Source of the DNA: Rhynchopus euleeides
Lineage: Eukaryota; Euglenozoa; Diplonemea; Diplonemida; Diplonemidae
Direction of reading: 5' to 3'
NCBI GenBank assembly: GCA_963210315.1
Contig: OY723243.1
Span: 310,001-374,000 of the forward strand
Length of the DNA stretch: 64,000 bases
The translations under genes were made by a program, and so were the position numbers. This document shows, piece after piece, positions 1 to 10,412 of this stretch. The notes under the pieces are model-generated. The model was not told the origin of the DNA. It saw only the letters and a program-made list of their open reading frames with translations, and did not search any database. Within the stretch, counting starts at the first letter, position 1. Every line of letters starts with the position of its first letter.

Positions 1-802
1 TGGGGTGTGGGCACAAGCTGCTTCGCTAAATAAACGCTAAACGTTTAGCGTTTATAAACGTTTACAGGGGGGGGTCAAATAAACGTACTTAGTTGAATAG
101 TAGTACTTAGCCGAATAGTAGTACTTATTTTTTTGGGGCTCTGGGGCACGTTGGGCCGTTGAATAGTAGTACTTACTTTTCACCCTTTTTTTTGGGAAAA
201 TTTTCCGTTTTTTTTGAGATTTTCTTTTTGGAGACACACAAATCTGCAAACTTTGGGGCAAGGAATGGGGACAACGGGGTCTATTGGTGCCACTTAGGGG
301 AACCAGGGTGCACGGGGTCCGTAGAGGGGGGAAGTGACCTACGCTCAAAGATATGTCGTGACGAAGGGAATCGGGGCATCCCCCCTCAGACACATACGGA
401 CGGGAAACCAGCGAACCCGCAAACTCCTGCGGTCCAGAGGCATCAGAACCACTGCTGAAGACCGCAAACCCGGAAACCCGCAAACTCCTGGGGTCCAGAG
501 GCGTCAAAATCACTGCTGAAGAGCGGCGCGCATTAAACGACTCCTCATCTACGGCGTCCGCAGTCCCTACCACCAACGAGAAGATGTGGACGGATGGCCC
601 CAGACACACCTCACCATAGATGTAGCCTTCGAGGACCAGCTGAGCCCACCCCCCACCCCCCGCAGCCCCCTTCCCTGACGTTGTTTGACATTCTCTCCTG
701 TTGTGCAGCACTGATCAACACACGCCCGCAAACCCGCAATCCAACTGCCCAGATTTCACCATCCACCAACAGAGCCAATAGCTTCGGCTGGTGTCCGACA
801 TA

Positions 803-3800
803 ATGATGACGTCCGATGCTTTCATGTGCCTCCTGCTGATGGAATGCCTCCTGTTCAAGATATTCGAGGATGGGCCACCGCCATGCGCTCCCCGGCCTTC
901 CTTCAACCAACTGGCCCGGGCCAGGGCACGCTGCAATGGCCCGATTTTTTCATGGCCGAAGACACAAGCCAAACCTTCAACCAACCGGTCCGCGCCGAAG
1001 ACACAAGCCGAACCTTCAACCGACTGCTCCGCGCCGAAGACACAAGCCGAACCTTCAACCGACTGCTCCGCGCCGAAGACACAAGCTAAACCTTCAACCG
1101 ACTGCTCCGCGCCGAAGACACAAGCCGAACCTTCAATCGACTGCTCCACGCTGAAGACACAAGCCAAACCTTCAACCGACTGCTCCGCGCCGAAGACACA
1201 AGCCAAACCCATTCCAGTCCTTCGGGGTGGGTGTGAGGCACAGCCGACGGAAGCGCACGGAGGCGGCCCCAAAAGGGCCGAGTTTTTAAAAGGGCATTCC
1301 TCAAAGAATGTCAAGGTGGGGTACTGGCTGACGACGAGCGACGTGGGGAACCTGCTGGTTCACTACCTGCAGCCCGCTGGTGTAGAAGCAGTGTCCCGTG
1401 TCGCCAACCCCCGGTATGATCCGGTGAAAAACCCGGACGGTACTCGTTTTTTTGAGTACTGCCAGTTCGAGAGCATCACAAAAGGGATGAAGCGCTATCC
1501 AGCTAGTCCCCAGGGTGTGGCGTTCTGGGAGACAAAATCGGAGTGGCAGGGTTGTGTGGTGAACACACACAACAACACAGGCCTCCACTGGGTCTTTTGT
1601 GCTTTCCGGGAGGATGAGTGTATCGTGATTGACGACCACGCGATCATTCACGGTTCTCCACTCGCCAAGAGCCTCGAGCAGAAGTTCAGCACTGTCCGTG
1701 TGGTGTTGAGTGGGATGCAGAAGGACGCGTGGTCGTGTGGGATTCAGGCCGTCCGGCATGCAACACACTTTTTCCCCACACGGATTCATCAGCTGTCTTC
1801 AGCTGCTGATATCGAGCGGGAGGTCCAAGAACGCCAGGCACCCTCCAAAGACGATCTCAAATCTGTGCTCCGTGATCTTCGGGAGCTGTTGGCTGCGGAG
1901 ACCGCGTGCGCGATTGTGGTTTCTGCGAGCAACGACGACGCTGGACCGAACGACGACACTACCTCAGAGAACGATGACGCTGACTCAGAGGGCGGCGCTG
2001 GATCGAATGGCAGCTCTGAGAGCACCTGCGACGACGACGACGACGACGACATCGAAAAAGTCTCTGTTCTCGAAGAACTCGAAAAGAACGGCTCTGATGA
2101 CGGGAGTGGGGACAGTGGGGAGGGAAGGGAGGAAGGGAACACGGGTGGGGAAGGGAACACGGGTGGGGATACCGAGAGTGCAACGAAGGGGGAGACCCCT
2201 TCCCCGGATATTGTGCTCTCGGTTGAAAACCTAAAGGAGTTTTTGGGGGGGGAAATTAAGCACTGCAGGGCCCCTTCAAAGGTTGGGGATACAACCCGCC
2301 GGGCCTGCTACACGTCCCACTACAAGCAGGCTGTAGCCTCCTTGTTGTGGGCTGGGCTCCCGGTGATGGAGACCATGCGTGCTTACCTTTTTGCTCCTCC
2401 TACTCCTCCTGGTAACCCTCCTATCCAAGTGAACCGGGACCAGTGTTCGACAACGGCAACTCGTTGGAAGAGAGACTTTCCCAAGGATAAGGCGATGAAG
2501 AGCCTCCCAGCAAATGATGGAAAAACACATGCCAAAAGAAAGGCGGGGGGGGGGAGGTCGTGTTTCTTTCCTGAGGTGGAGGCCCACGTGCTTAAAGAAG
2601 TGGGAGAACGGCGGAAGAACGACTTGCCAACGACGCGCCGCAAAATCAAGGAGCTTGCCATGTCCTTTGTTCCCTTCCCGAAAGGCTTCCAGGCTTCGGT
2701 GGAGTGGATTGACGGTTGGGCCAGGAGAAACAAGTTTCAATTTCGTACTTCGCGCATTGCCAAGCTTTCTCTTGAAAAAGCCCGGGTCCAGTTGCACAGC
2801 TTCTGGTCCACCATCAGACGCCTCTCCATCGGGTCCGAGCTGCTGCACAACCCCTTTGGTACTTTTGACCTGGTTGTGAATGTGGATGAGTCTGCCTTGT
2901 ACAAGAGCTCTACCCGCAGGGACAAACTGTTGTGCTACACCACTGACACCAACATCATGGTCGATACCGATGCTGGCAAAAATAGATTTGCCACGTTGAT
3001 TGGTGCTGTCACGTTCAGTGTGAAAGACAGGACCATTCTTGCGACAAAGCAGTCGATCGTTTTTAAAGGTGCGGGCGAGAGGATAAAGAAGGAGGAGCAT
3101 CAGATTCACAAAGACTCGGGGGTTAACTGTACTTTCCAGAAAACCGGCTGGGTCAAAGAAGCCGAGTGGCGGTGGTGGATTGACAGCGTCTTGGCCCCCA
3201 TTTGCAAAAACAAAAACGTGCTTGTCATTTATGACTCGGCGACAACACACATTGCACCAAAAAATGTTGCGTACTTGCACAGGAAGACGGGGGCGAAGTC
3301 AGCGGTCATTCCAGGTGGGTTGACAGGAACAGTGCAGTACCTTGATGTGCATGCATTTGCACCATTCAAGGCTGCCTTCCACACTCACCTGGAAGGGCTC
3401 AAGGACAAAGCCCGTCTCGAGATGAAGAAATCAACAGCCGAAGGTTTTCGCCAGGATTGTCGCTTCACAGAGAGGTGGTACCGCGAGGCCATGTGCACCT
3501 CTGTTGGAGCTGTTTGGGGAAAGTCGGTGGAAAGTGTGAGGGGGGAGGTGGTAGCCGAGCGCTTGCGGGATATGGGGTACGTGCTGAAGGTGTCGGGTGA
3601 GGAGGACGGGTTCGTGAAGAGCTCCCTTTGTCCGGACCTCACCTTCGCACCAAGCACAGAAACATCCCCTGAGGCTGGTGGTGCGGACCTTGAACCTGGG
3701 TTGGACGGGAAGGCAAAAGAGAGCACAGAGAAGCAGTCCACCCAAAAGAAAGTTGTGTCTCAGCCAACCCAACAGTCAAGCATCTTGGCATGGGCGAAGC

Positions 3801-3988
3801 CGGTTCGTGTGAACTCTCTCACACAGACACAGCCTTCCCAGTCCTCCCAGTCCTCCCAAAAGAAGCGCGCAGCGTCCCCGACCACCCAGACTCCCAACAA
3901 ACACCGCAGGCTCTGCAAAGGGTGTAGGAAGCCTGGGCACAACATGCAGACTTGCCCCAACAAGCCCAAGAACTTGAAGAAGAAGTAA
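803..3988 (+). CDS. Ulp1/C48-like protease fused to pogo-type DDE transposase
   Basis: 1061 residues from the first ATG (803); the reading frame is open a little further upstream but without ATG. Order: six and a half 13-residue repeats (KTQAKPSTDCSAP type, about residues 52-135); a C48/Ulp1-like region with candidate triad H262 (LHWVF), D277 (VIDDH) and C312 (WSCG); an acidic, low-complexity linker with a poly-Asp run; a helix-turn-helix/CENP-B-like DNA-binding region; a DDE catalytic core with D695 (NVDES), D811 (IYDSA) and D848 (QYLDV), the last two 36 residues apart, and the typical IPGGLTG motif; and a C-terminal CCHC zinc knuckle (CKGCRKPGHNMQTC). The core is clearly pogo/Fot1-like. The protease fusion is unusual. 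The N-terminal start is uncertain because the repeat region may be leader sequence. Confidence 0.85.
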   Translation: MMTSDAFMCLLLMECLLFKIFEDGPPPCAPRPSFNQLARARARCNGPIFSWPKTQAKPSTNRSAPKTQAEPSTDCSAPKTQAEPSTDCSAPKTQAKPSTDCSAPKTQAEPSIDCSTLKTQAKPSTDCSAPKTQAKPIPVLRGGCEAQPTEAHGGGPKRAEFLKGHSSKNVKVGYWLTTSDVGNLLVHYLQPAGVEAVSRVANPRYDPVKNPDGTRFFEYCQFESITKGMKRYPASPQGVAFWETKSEWQGCVVNTHNNTGLHWVFCAFREDECIVIDDHAIIHGSPLAKSLEQKFSTVRVVLSGMQKDAWSCGIQAVRHATHFFPTRIHQLSSAADIEREVQERQAPSKDDLKSVLRDLRELLAAETACAIVVSASNDDAGPNDDTTSENDDADSEGGAGSNGSSESTCDDDDDDDIEKVSVLEELEKNGSDDGSGDSGEGREEGNTGGEGNTGGDTESATKGETPSPDIVLSVENLKEFLGGEIKHCRAPSKVGDTTRRACYTSHYKQAVASLLWAGLPVMETMRAYLFAPPTPPGNPPIQVNRDQCSTTATRWKRDFPKDKAMKSLPANDGKTHAKRKAGGGRSCFFPEVEAHVLKEVGERRKNDLPTTRRKIKELAMSFVPFPKGFQASVEWIDGWARRNKFQFRTSRIAKLSLEKARVQLHSFWSTIRRLSIGSELLHNPFGTFDLVVNVDESALYKSSTRRDKLLCYTTDTNIMVDTDAGKNRFATLIGAVTFSVKDRTILATKQSIVFKGAGERIKKEEHQIHKDSGVNCTFQKTGWVKEAEWRWWIDSVLAPICKNKNVLVIYDSATTHIAPKNVAYLHRKTGAKSAVIPGGLTGTVQYLDVHAFAPFKAAFHTHLEGLKDKARLEMKKSTAEGFRQDCRFTERWYREAMCTSVGAVWGKSVESVRGEVVAERLRDMGYVLKVSGEEDGFVKSSLCPDLTFAPSTETSPEAGGADLEPGLDGKAKESTEKQSTQKKVVSQPTQQSSILAWAKPVRVNSLTQTQPSQSSQSSQKKRAASPTTQTPNKHRRLCKGCRKPGHNMQTCPNKPKNLKKK
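955..1209 (+). repeat. 39-bp coding tandem repeat, 6.5 copies
   Basis: Units of 39 bp begin at 955, 994, 1033, 1072, 1111, 1150 and 1189 (last partial). They differ by a few substitutions and keep the reading frame, giving 13-residue Lys/Thr/Ser/Pro-rich repeats at the N terminus of the transposon protein. Confidence 0.9.
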
Positions 3989-4759
3989 GTTGGGGCGTGC
4001 TGGTTGTGGCTTGTCTTTTTCACATCTTTTTTTTAAGCATCAACGCACCAACCAACCACCGACAGTGAAGCTGACAGCTCTGATGAACTGTGTATGCTTT
4101 CACTAACTCAACAAGAATGTCAACCAGGGGGGGCACCAGAGGGGGGGGGGGGGCAATACAAATCAAAACGGTACGAAACCAAATGAGGGGCGAGTGGTAG
4201 GACGAGAACAGAGCGGATACTCGACCGGAAGGCAGAAGAAGTGAGAGACGGACGACAGCAGTGACCAGCGCGCCCCTGGTGGACCAAACAGCCCCGCAGA
4301 GCCCCTGCAAACAGCGTTTTTAGGAAAAGTTGAATAGACGTACTAAGTACGTCTATTCGCTCGCAAACTATTTATTAATTTTCTGGCGAGGTCGATTTAG
4401 GCCCGCGCGTTCGCCGAATAGTAGTACTAAGTACGTTTATTTGACCCCCCCCTGTAACGTTTATTTAAAAACGGTTTCTGAAATAAACGTCGTTTATTGG
4501 GTTCACTGCCCTAGGGGGGGGGGGGCGTGCTGGGGCAAGGCTCAAGCCTCGCAGTTTTTTTATTGACTCGGGTGATATCGGAAGGAAAACGGGAAACGGT
4601 AAAAAAACATGAAGGTCAAATAGAACAGTGGGGGGGGGGGGGCAGGCCTCTGGCTAATTCTGGGGCCGGACTTAACGTTGGGCCGGAGGGGGGGGGGGGG
4701 GCCCTACCCTACCACGGTGGGATCTTGTAAATTATACATGTATAACTACAAGTATAATA

Positions 4760-5104
4760 CCGTATACGTAAATATTTTGGAACGTAAATATTATGGAACG
4801 TAAATATTATGGAACGTAAATATTTTGGAACGCTGGTGGGTTGGCGTTCCAGATTTTTTTCGTTCCATAATATTTACAGGGCTTTCTGCGACTCGGGGAC
4901 TTGGACCAGGTGATCGGACGGCATACAGAGTCCCTGACGGGACCTACTCGTGCACTTTTCGCGCGATTCCTGAGGCAAGCCGTCCTCACCACCGAGTCCC
5001 CAACTGGCCCTGTAAATATTATGGAACGTAAATATTATGGAACGGACCGGCCAAAAATGAGCCCGTTCCATAATATTTACGTTCCATAATATTTACGTAT
5101 ACGG
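4760..5104. repeat. Foldback unit, copy a
   Basis: 345 bp, starting CCGTATACGTAAATATT and ending with its reverse complement. Both arms carry a 16-bp unit, GTAAATATTATGGAAC, or a close variant. Four such units stand on the left arm, one more than in copies b and c, which accounts for the extra 16 bp. The central 200 bp is non-palindromic and nearly identical in all three copies. Confidence 0.85.
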
Positions 5105-5125
5105 TACATGTATTATACATGTATA

Positions 5126-5454
5126 CCGTATACGTAAATATTTTGGAACGTAAATATTATGGAACGTAAATATTTTGGAACGCTGGTGGGTTGGCGTTCC
5201 AGATTTTTTTCGTTCCATAATATTTACAGGGCTTTCTGCGACTCGGGGACTTGGACCAGGTGATCGGACGGCATACAGAGTCCCTGACGGGACCTACTCG
5301 TGCACTTTTCGCGCGATTCCTGACGCAAGCCGTCCTCACCACCGAGTCCCCAACTGGCCCTGTAAATATTCTGGAACGTAAATATTATGGAACGGACCGG
5401 CCAAAAATGGGCCCGTTCCATAATATTTACGTTCCATAATATTTACGTATACGG
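5126..5454. repeat. Foldback unit, copy b
   Basis: 329 bp, same ends and centre as copy a, with one fewer 16-bp arm unit and very few substitutions. It is separated from copy a by 21 bp of ACATGT-type sequence. Confidence 0.85.
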
Positions 5455-5528
5455 TAATACTTGCATGTCAACTATTATGCATGTATAATACATGTATATG
5501 CCTGAAATATACATGTAAAATACATGTA

Positions 5529-5857
5529 CCGTATACGTAAATATTTTGGAACGTAAATATTATGGAACGTAAATATTTTGGAACGCTGGTGGGTTGGCGT
5601 TCCAGATTTTTTTCGTTCCATAATATTTACAGGGCTTTCTGCGACTCGGGGACTTGGACCAGGTGATCGGACGGCATACAGAGTCCCTGACGGGACCTAC
5701 TCGTGCACTTTTCGCGCGATTCCTGACGCAAGCCGTCCTCACCACCGAGTCCCCAACTGGCCCTGTAAATATTATGGAACGTAAATATTATGGAACGGAC
5801 CGGCCAAAAATGGGCCCGTTCCATAATATTTACGTTCCATAATATTTACGTATACGG
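5529..5857. repeat. Foldback unit, copy c
   Basis: 329 bp, nearly identical to copy b. The spacer before it (5455-5528) is built of CATG-centred palindromes. Confidence 0.85.
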
Positions 5858-6369
5858 TATATCAAGTAAAAATACATGTATAATACTTGCATGTCAACTA
5901 TTATACATGTATTTTTACTTGATATACATGTATTTTACATGTATATTTCAGGCATTTACATGTATTTTACATGTATAATACTTGTCATGCAAGTATTATA
6001 CATGTAAAATACTTGCATGACAAGTAAAATACTTGCATGCAAGTAAAATACATGTATTTTACTTGCATGCAAGTATTTTACTTGTCATGCAAGTATTATA
6101 CATGTATTTTACTTGTCATGCAAGTATTTTACATGTATAATACTTGCATGACAAGTATTATACATGTAAAATACATGTAAATGCCTGAAATATACATGTA
6201 AAATACATGTATATCAAGTAAAAATACAAGTATAATAGTTGACATGCAAGTATTATACTTGTATTTTTACTTGATATACATGTATTTTACATGTATATTT
6301 CAGGCATATACATGTATTATACATGTATAATAGTTGACATGCAAGTATTATACATGTATAATACATGTA
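5858..6369. repeat. CATG-centred palindromic array
   Basis: About 500 bp composed almost wholly of short AT-rich dyads such as ATACATGTAT and TTGCATGCAA, spaced so that longer segments are also inverted repeats of each other. No ORF or single repeat period. It would fold extensively as single strand. Confidence 0.8.
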
Positions 6370-6413
6370 TATACTTGTAGTTATACATGTAAAATTTACA
6401 AGATCCCACCGTG

Positions 6414-8935
6414 ACCCTACCCTACCCTACCCTACAGCACGTCGGGGGTACCCACAACCCGACCCAACCCTACCTTAGGGTGAGGGTTGGGTACCCATAA
6501 CCCGACCCAACACGACCCTACCCAACCCAGGGGTCAGGGCCAGGGTTGACCCTAGACCCTACCCAACCCTAGGGTTAGGGTCAGGGTTAACCCTAGACCC
6601 TACCCTAACCCTAGGGTTAGGGTCAGGGTTGACCCTAGACCCTACCCAACCCTAGGGTTAGGGTCAGGGTTAACCCTAGACCCTACCCTAACCCTCGGGT
6701 TAGGGTTAGGGTTAACCCTGGACCCTACCCAACCCTAGGGTTAGGGTTAGGGTTAACCCTTGACCCAACCCTAGGGTTAGGGTTGACCCTAGACCCTACC
6801 CTAACCCTAGGGTTAGGGTTAGGGTTAACCCTTGACCCAACCCTAGGGTTAGGGTCAGGGTTGACCCCAGACCCTACCCTAACCCTAGGGTTAGGGTTAA
6901 CCCTAGACCTACCCTACCAGAGGGTTAGGGTTAGGGCTAACCCTATACCCTACCCAACCCTCGGGTTAGGGTTGGGGGTTAACCCTACACCCCACCCTAC
7001 CCTAGGGTTACGGTCAGGGTTAGGGTTGACCCTAGACCCAACCCAACCCGAGGGTGAGGGTCAGGGTTTACCCTTGACCCGACCCAACACTAGGGTAAGG
7101 GTTAACCCGATACCCTACCCAACCCTAGGGTCAGGGTTAACCCTAGACCCAACCCAACCCTGGGGTTAGGGTCAGGGTTAGGGGTCACCCTCGACCCTAC
7201 CCTAGGGTTAGGGTAGGGTATAGGGTTAACCCCAACCCTGATCCGAGGGTTGGGTCGGGCCTAGGGTTCACCCTGACCCTAACCCGAACCCTAGGGTAGG
7301 GTTGGGTCTAGGGTGAACCCTAACCCTAGGGTCGGGCAGGGTCTTCGGTTAACCCCCAACCGTAACCCTAGGGTTGGGTAGGGTATAGCGTTACCCTGAC
7401 CCTCACCCTAGGGTAGGGTAGGGTCAAGGGTTCACCCTAACCCTAGGGTTGGGAAGGGTCTTGGGTTAACCCCCAACCCTAACCCTCGGGTTGGGTAGGG
7501 TATAGGGTTAACCCTAACCCTAGGGTTGGGTTGTGTATAGGGTTAACCCTAACCCTAACCCTAACCCTAGGGTAGGGTTGGGTCTTGGGTTAACCCTAAC
7601 CCTAGGGTGAGGGTAGGGAAAAGGGTTAACCCCAACCCTAACCCTAGGGTTGGGTAGGGTACAGGGTTAACCCTAACCCTAGGGTTGGGTAGGGTATAGG
7701 GTTAACCCTGACCCTAGGGTTGGGTAGGGTGTAGGGTTAACCCTAACCCTAGGGTTGGGTTGTGTATAGGGTTAACCCTAACCCTAGGGTGAGGGTAGGG
7801 TATAGGGTTAACCCCAACCCTAACCCTAGGGTTGGGTAGGGTATAGGGTTAACCCTGACCCTAACCCTAGGGTAGGGTCTAGGGTTAACCCTAACCCTAG
7901 GGTTGGGTAGGGTGTCGGGTTAACCCTAACCCTAGGGTTGGGTTGGGTCTAGGGTTAACCCTAACCCTAGGGTTGGGTAGGGTATAGGGTTAACCCTAAC
8001 CCTAACCCTAGGGTTGGGTAGGGTGTAGGGTTAACCCTAACCCTAGGGTTGGGTTGTGTATAGGGTTAACCCTAACCCTAACCCTAGGGTAGGGTTGGGT
8101 CTAGGGTTAACCCTAACCCTAGGGTTGGGTAGGGTGTCGGGTTAACCCTAACCCTCGGGTAGGGTTGGGTCTAGGGTTAACCCTAACCCTAAACCCTAGG
8201 GTTGGGTTGTGTATAGGGTTAACCCTAACCCTAACCCTAACCCTAGGGTAGGGTTGGGTCTTGGGTTAACCCTAACCCTAGGGTGAGGGTAGGGTATAGG
8301 GTTAACCCCAACCCTAACCCTAGGGTTGGGTAGGGTACAGGGTTAACCCTAACCCTAGGGTTGGGTAGGGTATAGGGTTAACCCTGACCCTAACCCTAGG
8401 GTAGGGTCTAGGGTTAACCCTAACCCTAGGGTTGGGTAGGGTATAGGGTTAACCCTGACCCTAGGGTTGGGTAGGGTGTAGGGTTAACCCTAACCCTAGG
8501 GTTGGGTTGTGTATAGGGTTAACCCTAACCCTAACCCTAGGGTAGGGTTGGGTGTAGGGTTAACCCTCACCCTAGGGTAGGGTTGGGTCTAGGGTTAACC
8601 CTAACCCTAGGGTTGGGTAGGGTGTCGGGTTAACCCTAACCCTCGGGTAGGGTTGGGTCTAGGGTTAACCCTAACCCTAACCCTAGGGTAGGGTTGGGTC
8701 TTGGGTTAACCCTAACCCTAGGGTTGGGTTGGGTCTAGGGTTAACCCTAACCCTAACCCTAGGGTAGGGTTGGGTGTAGGGTTAACCCTAACCCTAGGGT
8801 TGGGTTGGGTATAGGGTTAACCCTGACCCTAACCCTAGGGTTGGGTAGGGTGTAGGGTTAACCCTAACCCTAGGGTTGGGTCGGGTATAGGGTTAACCCT
8901 GACCCTAACCCTAGGGTAGGGTCACCCGTAACCCT
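6414..8935. repeat. Degenerate inverted telomere-like (TTAGGG) satellite
   Basis: About 2.5 kb in which TTAGGG-type and CCCTAA-type hexamers alternate, giving recurring modules of the form GGGTTAACCCTAACCC, then TAGGGTTGGGTAGGGT, with a period of roughly 35-50 bp. A true chromosome end would have one orientation and near-perfect hexamers; this array has neither, so it is an internal satellite. It becomes more regular from about 7200 on. Confidence 0.85.
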
Positions 8936-9881
8936 CGAAATCGGGCCCAAATCGCCAAAATGGGCACCCCTCGAAAAAAAAATTCGAAAAGGTCCCCCTA
9001 CTCACACCTGGAAATTACCAAAAAATCTGGGACCCCGGCGGCCCCAACCCTAGGGTAGGGTAGGGTAGCCCCCCCCCCCCCCCTCCCCCCCCCGGCACGG
9101 AGAAACTTAACGTTCGACCCGAATTAGCCAGAGGCCTGGGGGGGGGGGGGGTGGGCAGTGAAATCGAATTTGAAGGGAGCACAAGAATGATCACCCTTCA
9201 CTCGTTATGCAGGTTGTGTCTGAAATCCAGTGTTTGACAACAGCGGGGGGGGAGGGGGGGTGGCGCACAGCGAGCCGTCCCCAGAGGGGGGAAGCTTCTT
9301 CTGGAGGGTCAGTGGGCTGGTGCCGCCAGGGGGTGGGACACCTGGAGCTGTCCGAACAAAAGCACAGTGCCGCAGCTTGCGCATTGCAAAATACACGTTA
9401 AAATTCCCGATGAGTAGGTTCAGCTGCTAACAGCTGGAAGTATGTTGGTGTGATCAAACCCTTCCCTGCCGGCTCTGGGCTCGGCACAGGCGTGGAGATC
9501 AGTCCTCTGTCAGGCTTGAACGAGGTATCTCATTCAGAGTGGATGTCCCGTGAACAGTGCTAAAATACATGGAGAGCCTTCGATCCGCTTCTGAAAACGG
9601 GTTGTTGAGACGCATTTCCTCCGAGTTATCGGAGGAAAACGGCGCGAAGACACTTTACCTCACGAAAACTTGCCGACAGCGAAGACCCCCCGGAACGCGT
9701 GCAAAGGTTGACTTCGGCACTGGATAATAAGCCCGTTCGCGGGAGAGGTTCAGACTGCAGGCATCACACGCCACCAGCGGTTTTCCTTTTCTGTACCGCG
9801 GTGCGAATACCGCAGGTGCGTTTGGCAACACAGATCATAGCCAGGAGAACGGCCCTGCGGGATTTGTGGCCTTCGTTCCGT
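8936..9881. other. Intergenic stretch, no gene seen
   Basis: The sequence leaves the telomere-like array through AT/GC mixed unique sequence (8936-9040), then C- and G-runs around the right arm of the inverted-repeat element. From 9139 to the end of the cyclin gene nothing coding was recognised. The motif TGCCGACAGCGAAGACCCC near 9671-9690 recurs near 16252-16271. Confidence 0.6.
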
Positions 9882-10412
9882 TCAGCCCGGCAGCCTGTGC
9901 ACAACCACGCAACCCCTGGCCTGAGCACCCTGCTGCAGCTTATCACTGTACTTTTCGAACAGGGTGCTGTGGACGTGCAGGTCCCACTGCACTTCAGTGA
10001 GGAACTGCATCTCCATGTCGTTCAGCTCAGCGAGCGTGACACCGCCGATGGTGGCAAACACGGCGTTGCTGAGGGTCAGGTCGTGGTGGTGCTTCGACGC
10101 CACCACAAATGCCGTGAGAAACACGCGGTGCACGTTCTCCTTGCACAGCGTGACAGAGGCATGCCGGCACAGCCTGTCGAGGTAGATCACCGCGAGCACC
10201 AACACCTGCGTGGTGCCGCCACCCTCCGCCACACACTTCGCGATGTAGACGTCGAGCGGGATCTTGGCTGTGGTGCGCCCTGTGTAGTGCTGCGTCGCGG
10301 TGCCGGAGGTCGCGTTGCTCGCGACATGCCGCATCAGCCGTGCAACGGCATCCACCAGCGGCGGGATCACCGTGTGTGCCAGCCCATTGGTGCGCTCCAC
10401 TGCCTGCAACAT
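9882..10412 (-). CDS. PHO80-like (P/U-type) cyclin
   Basis: 176 residues from ATG at 10412. The cyclin box runs from about residue 50 (IPLDVYIAKC) through VLVLAVIYLDRL, NVHRVFLTAFVVASK, FATIGGVTLAELNDMEMQFL and DLHVHSTLFEKY. The VIYLDRL and IGGVTLAELN blocks are typical of PHO80-like cyclins of fungi, plants (CYCU) and trypanosomatids, which pair with CDKs in phosphate or cell-cycle control. Length matches this small subfamily. The substrate kinase cannot be told from sequence. A CA-rich stretch ending ACAG lies 11 bases before the ATG. Confidence 0.85.
   Translation of the reverse strand: MLQAVERTNGLAHTVIPPLVDAVARLMRHVASNATSGTATQHYTGRTTAKIPLDVYIAKCVAEGGGTTQVLVLAVIYLDRLCRHASVTLCKENVHRVFLTAFVVASKHHHDLTLSNAVFATIGGVTLAELNDMEMQFLTEVQWDLHVHSTLFEKYSDKLQQGAQARGCVVVHRLPG

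Larger units (their letters stand above)
65..4454 (+). mobile_element. pogo-like DNA transposon carrying a protease-transposase ORF
   Basis: The two ends are perfect 28-bp inverted repeats (65-92 and 4427-4454) starting CAGGGGGGGGTCAAATAAAC. Each is flanked by TA (63-64 and 4455-4456), the duplication expected of the Tc1/mariner/pogo superfamily. Short subterminal repeats of the type GAATAGTAGTACTTA recur just inside the left end and appear inside the right end. One long ORF (803-3988) encodes the transposase. Perfect ends plus an open ORF suggest a recent, possibly still active copy. The target lies in AAACG/CGTTTA palindromic sequence (about 30-64 and 4455-4500). Confidence 0.88.
4713..6413. 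mobile_element. Palindrome-rich foldback element inserted in telomere-like DNA
   Basis: The left end (4713-4756) starts CACGGTGGGATCTTGTAAAT. The right end (6370-6413) is its inverted copy with one mismatch over 44 bp. Both outer flanks are CCCTACC repeats, so the element sits inside the telomere-like array. Its interior holds three copies of a 329-345 bp foldback unit, then about 500 bp of CATG-centred palindromes. No coding capacity is visible. Confidence 0.7.
4643..9138. mobile_element. Inverted-repeat-bounded element made of telomere-like repeats
   Basis: CAGGCCTCTGGCTAATTC at 4643-4660 returns inverted at 9121-9138. Weaker inverted similarity continues inward (a CTTAACGTT core, then G/C runs, then CCCTACC repeats) for about 70 bp. 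A G-run in the same orientation lies just outside each end and could be the target-site duplication. Between the arms are the foldback element (4713-6413) and about 2.5 kb of degenerate TTAGGG-type repeats. No believable ORF is present. I read this as a non-autonomous element that consists of, or has captured, telomere-like satellite; a chance inverted repeat of this length is unlikely. Confidence 0.6.

Noticed and set aside
4760-5857. CRISPR-like spaced repeats
   Set aside because: Units are 329-345 bp foldbacks with palindromic spacers in a eukaryotic context; not a CRISPR array.
6783-7169. 128-codon ORF in the telomere-like array
   Set aside because: Translation of TTAGGG-type repeats only.
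6414-8935. True chromosome end
   Set aside because: Mixed hexamer orientation, degenerate units and unique sequence with genes beyond it.
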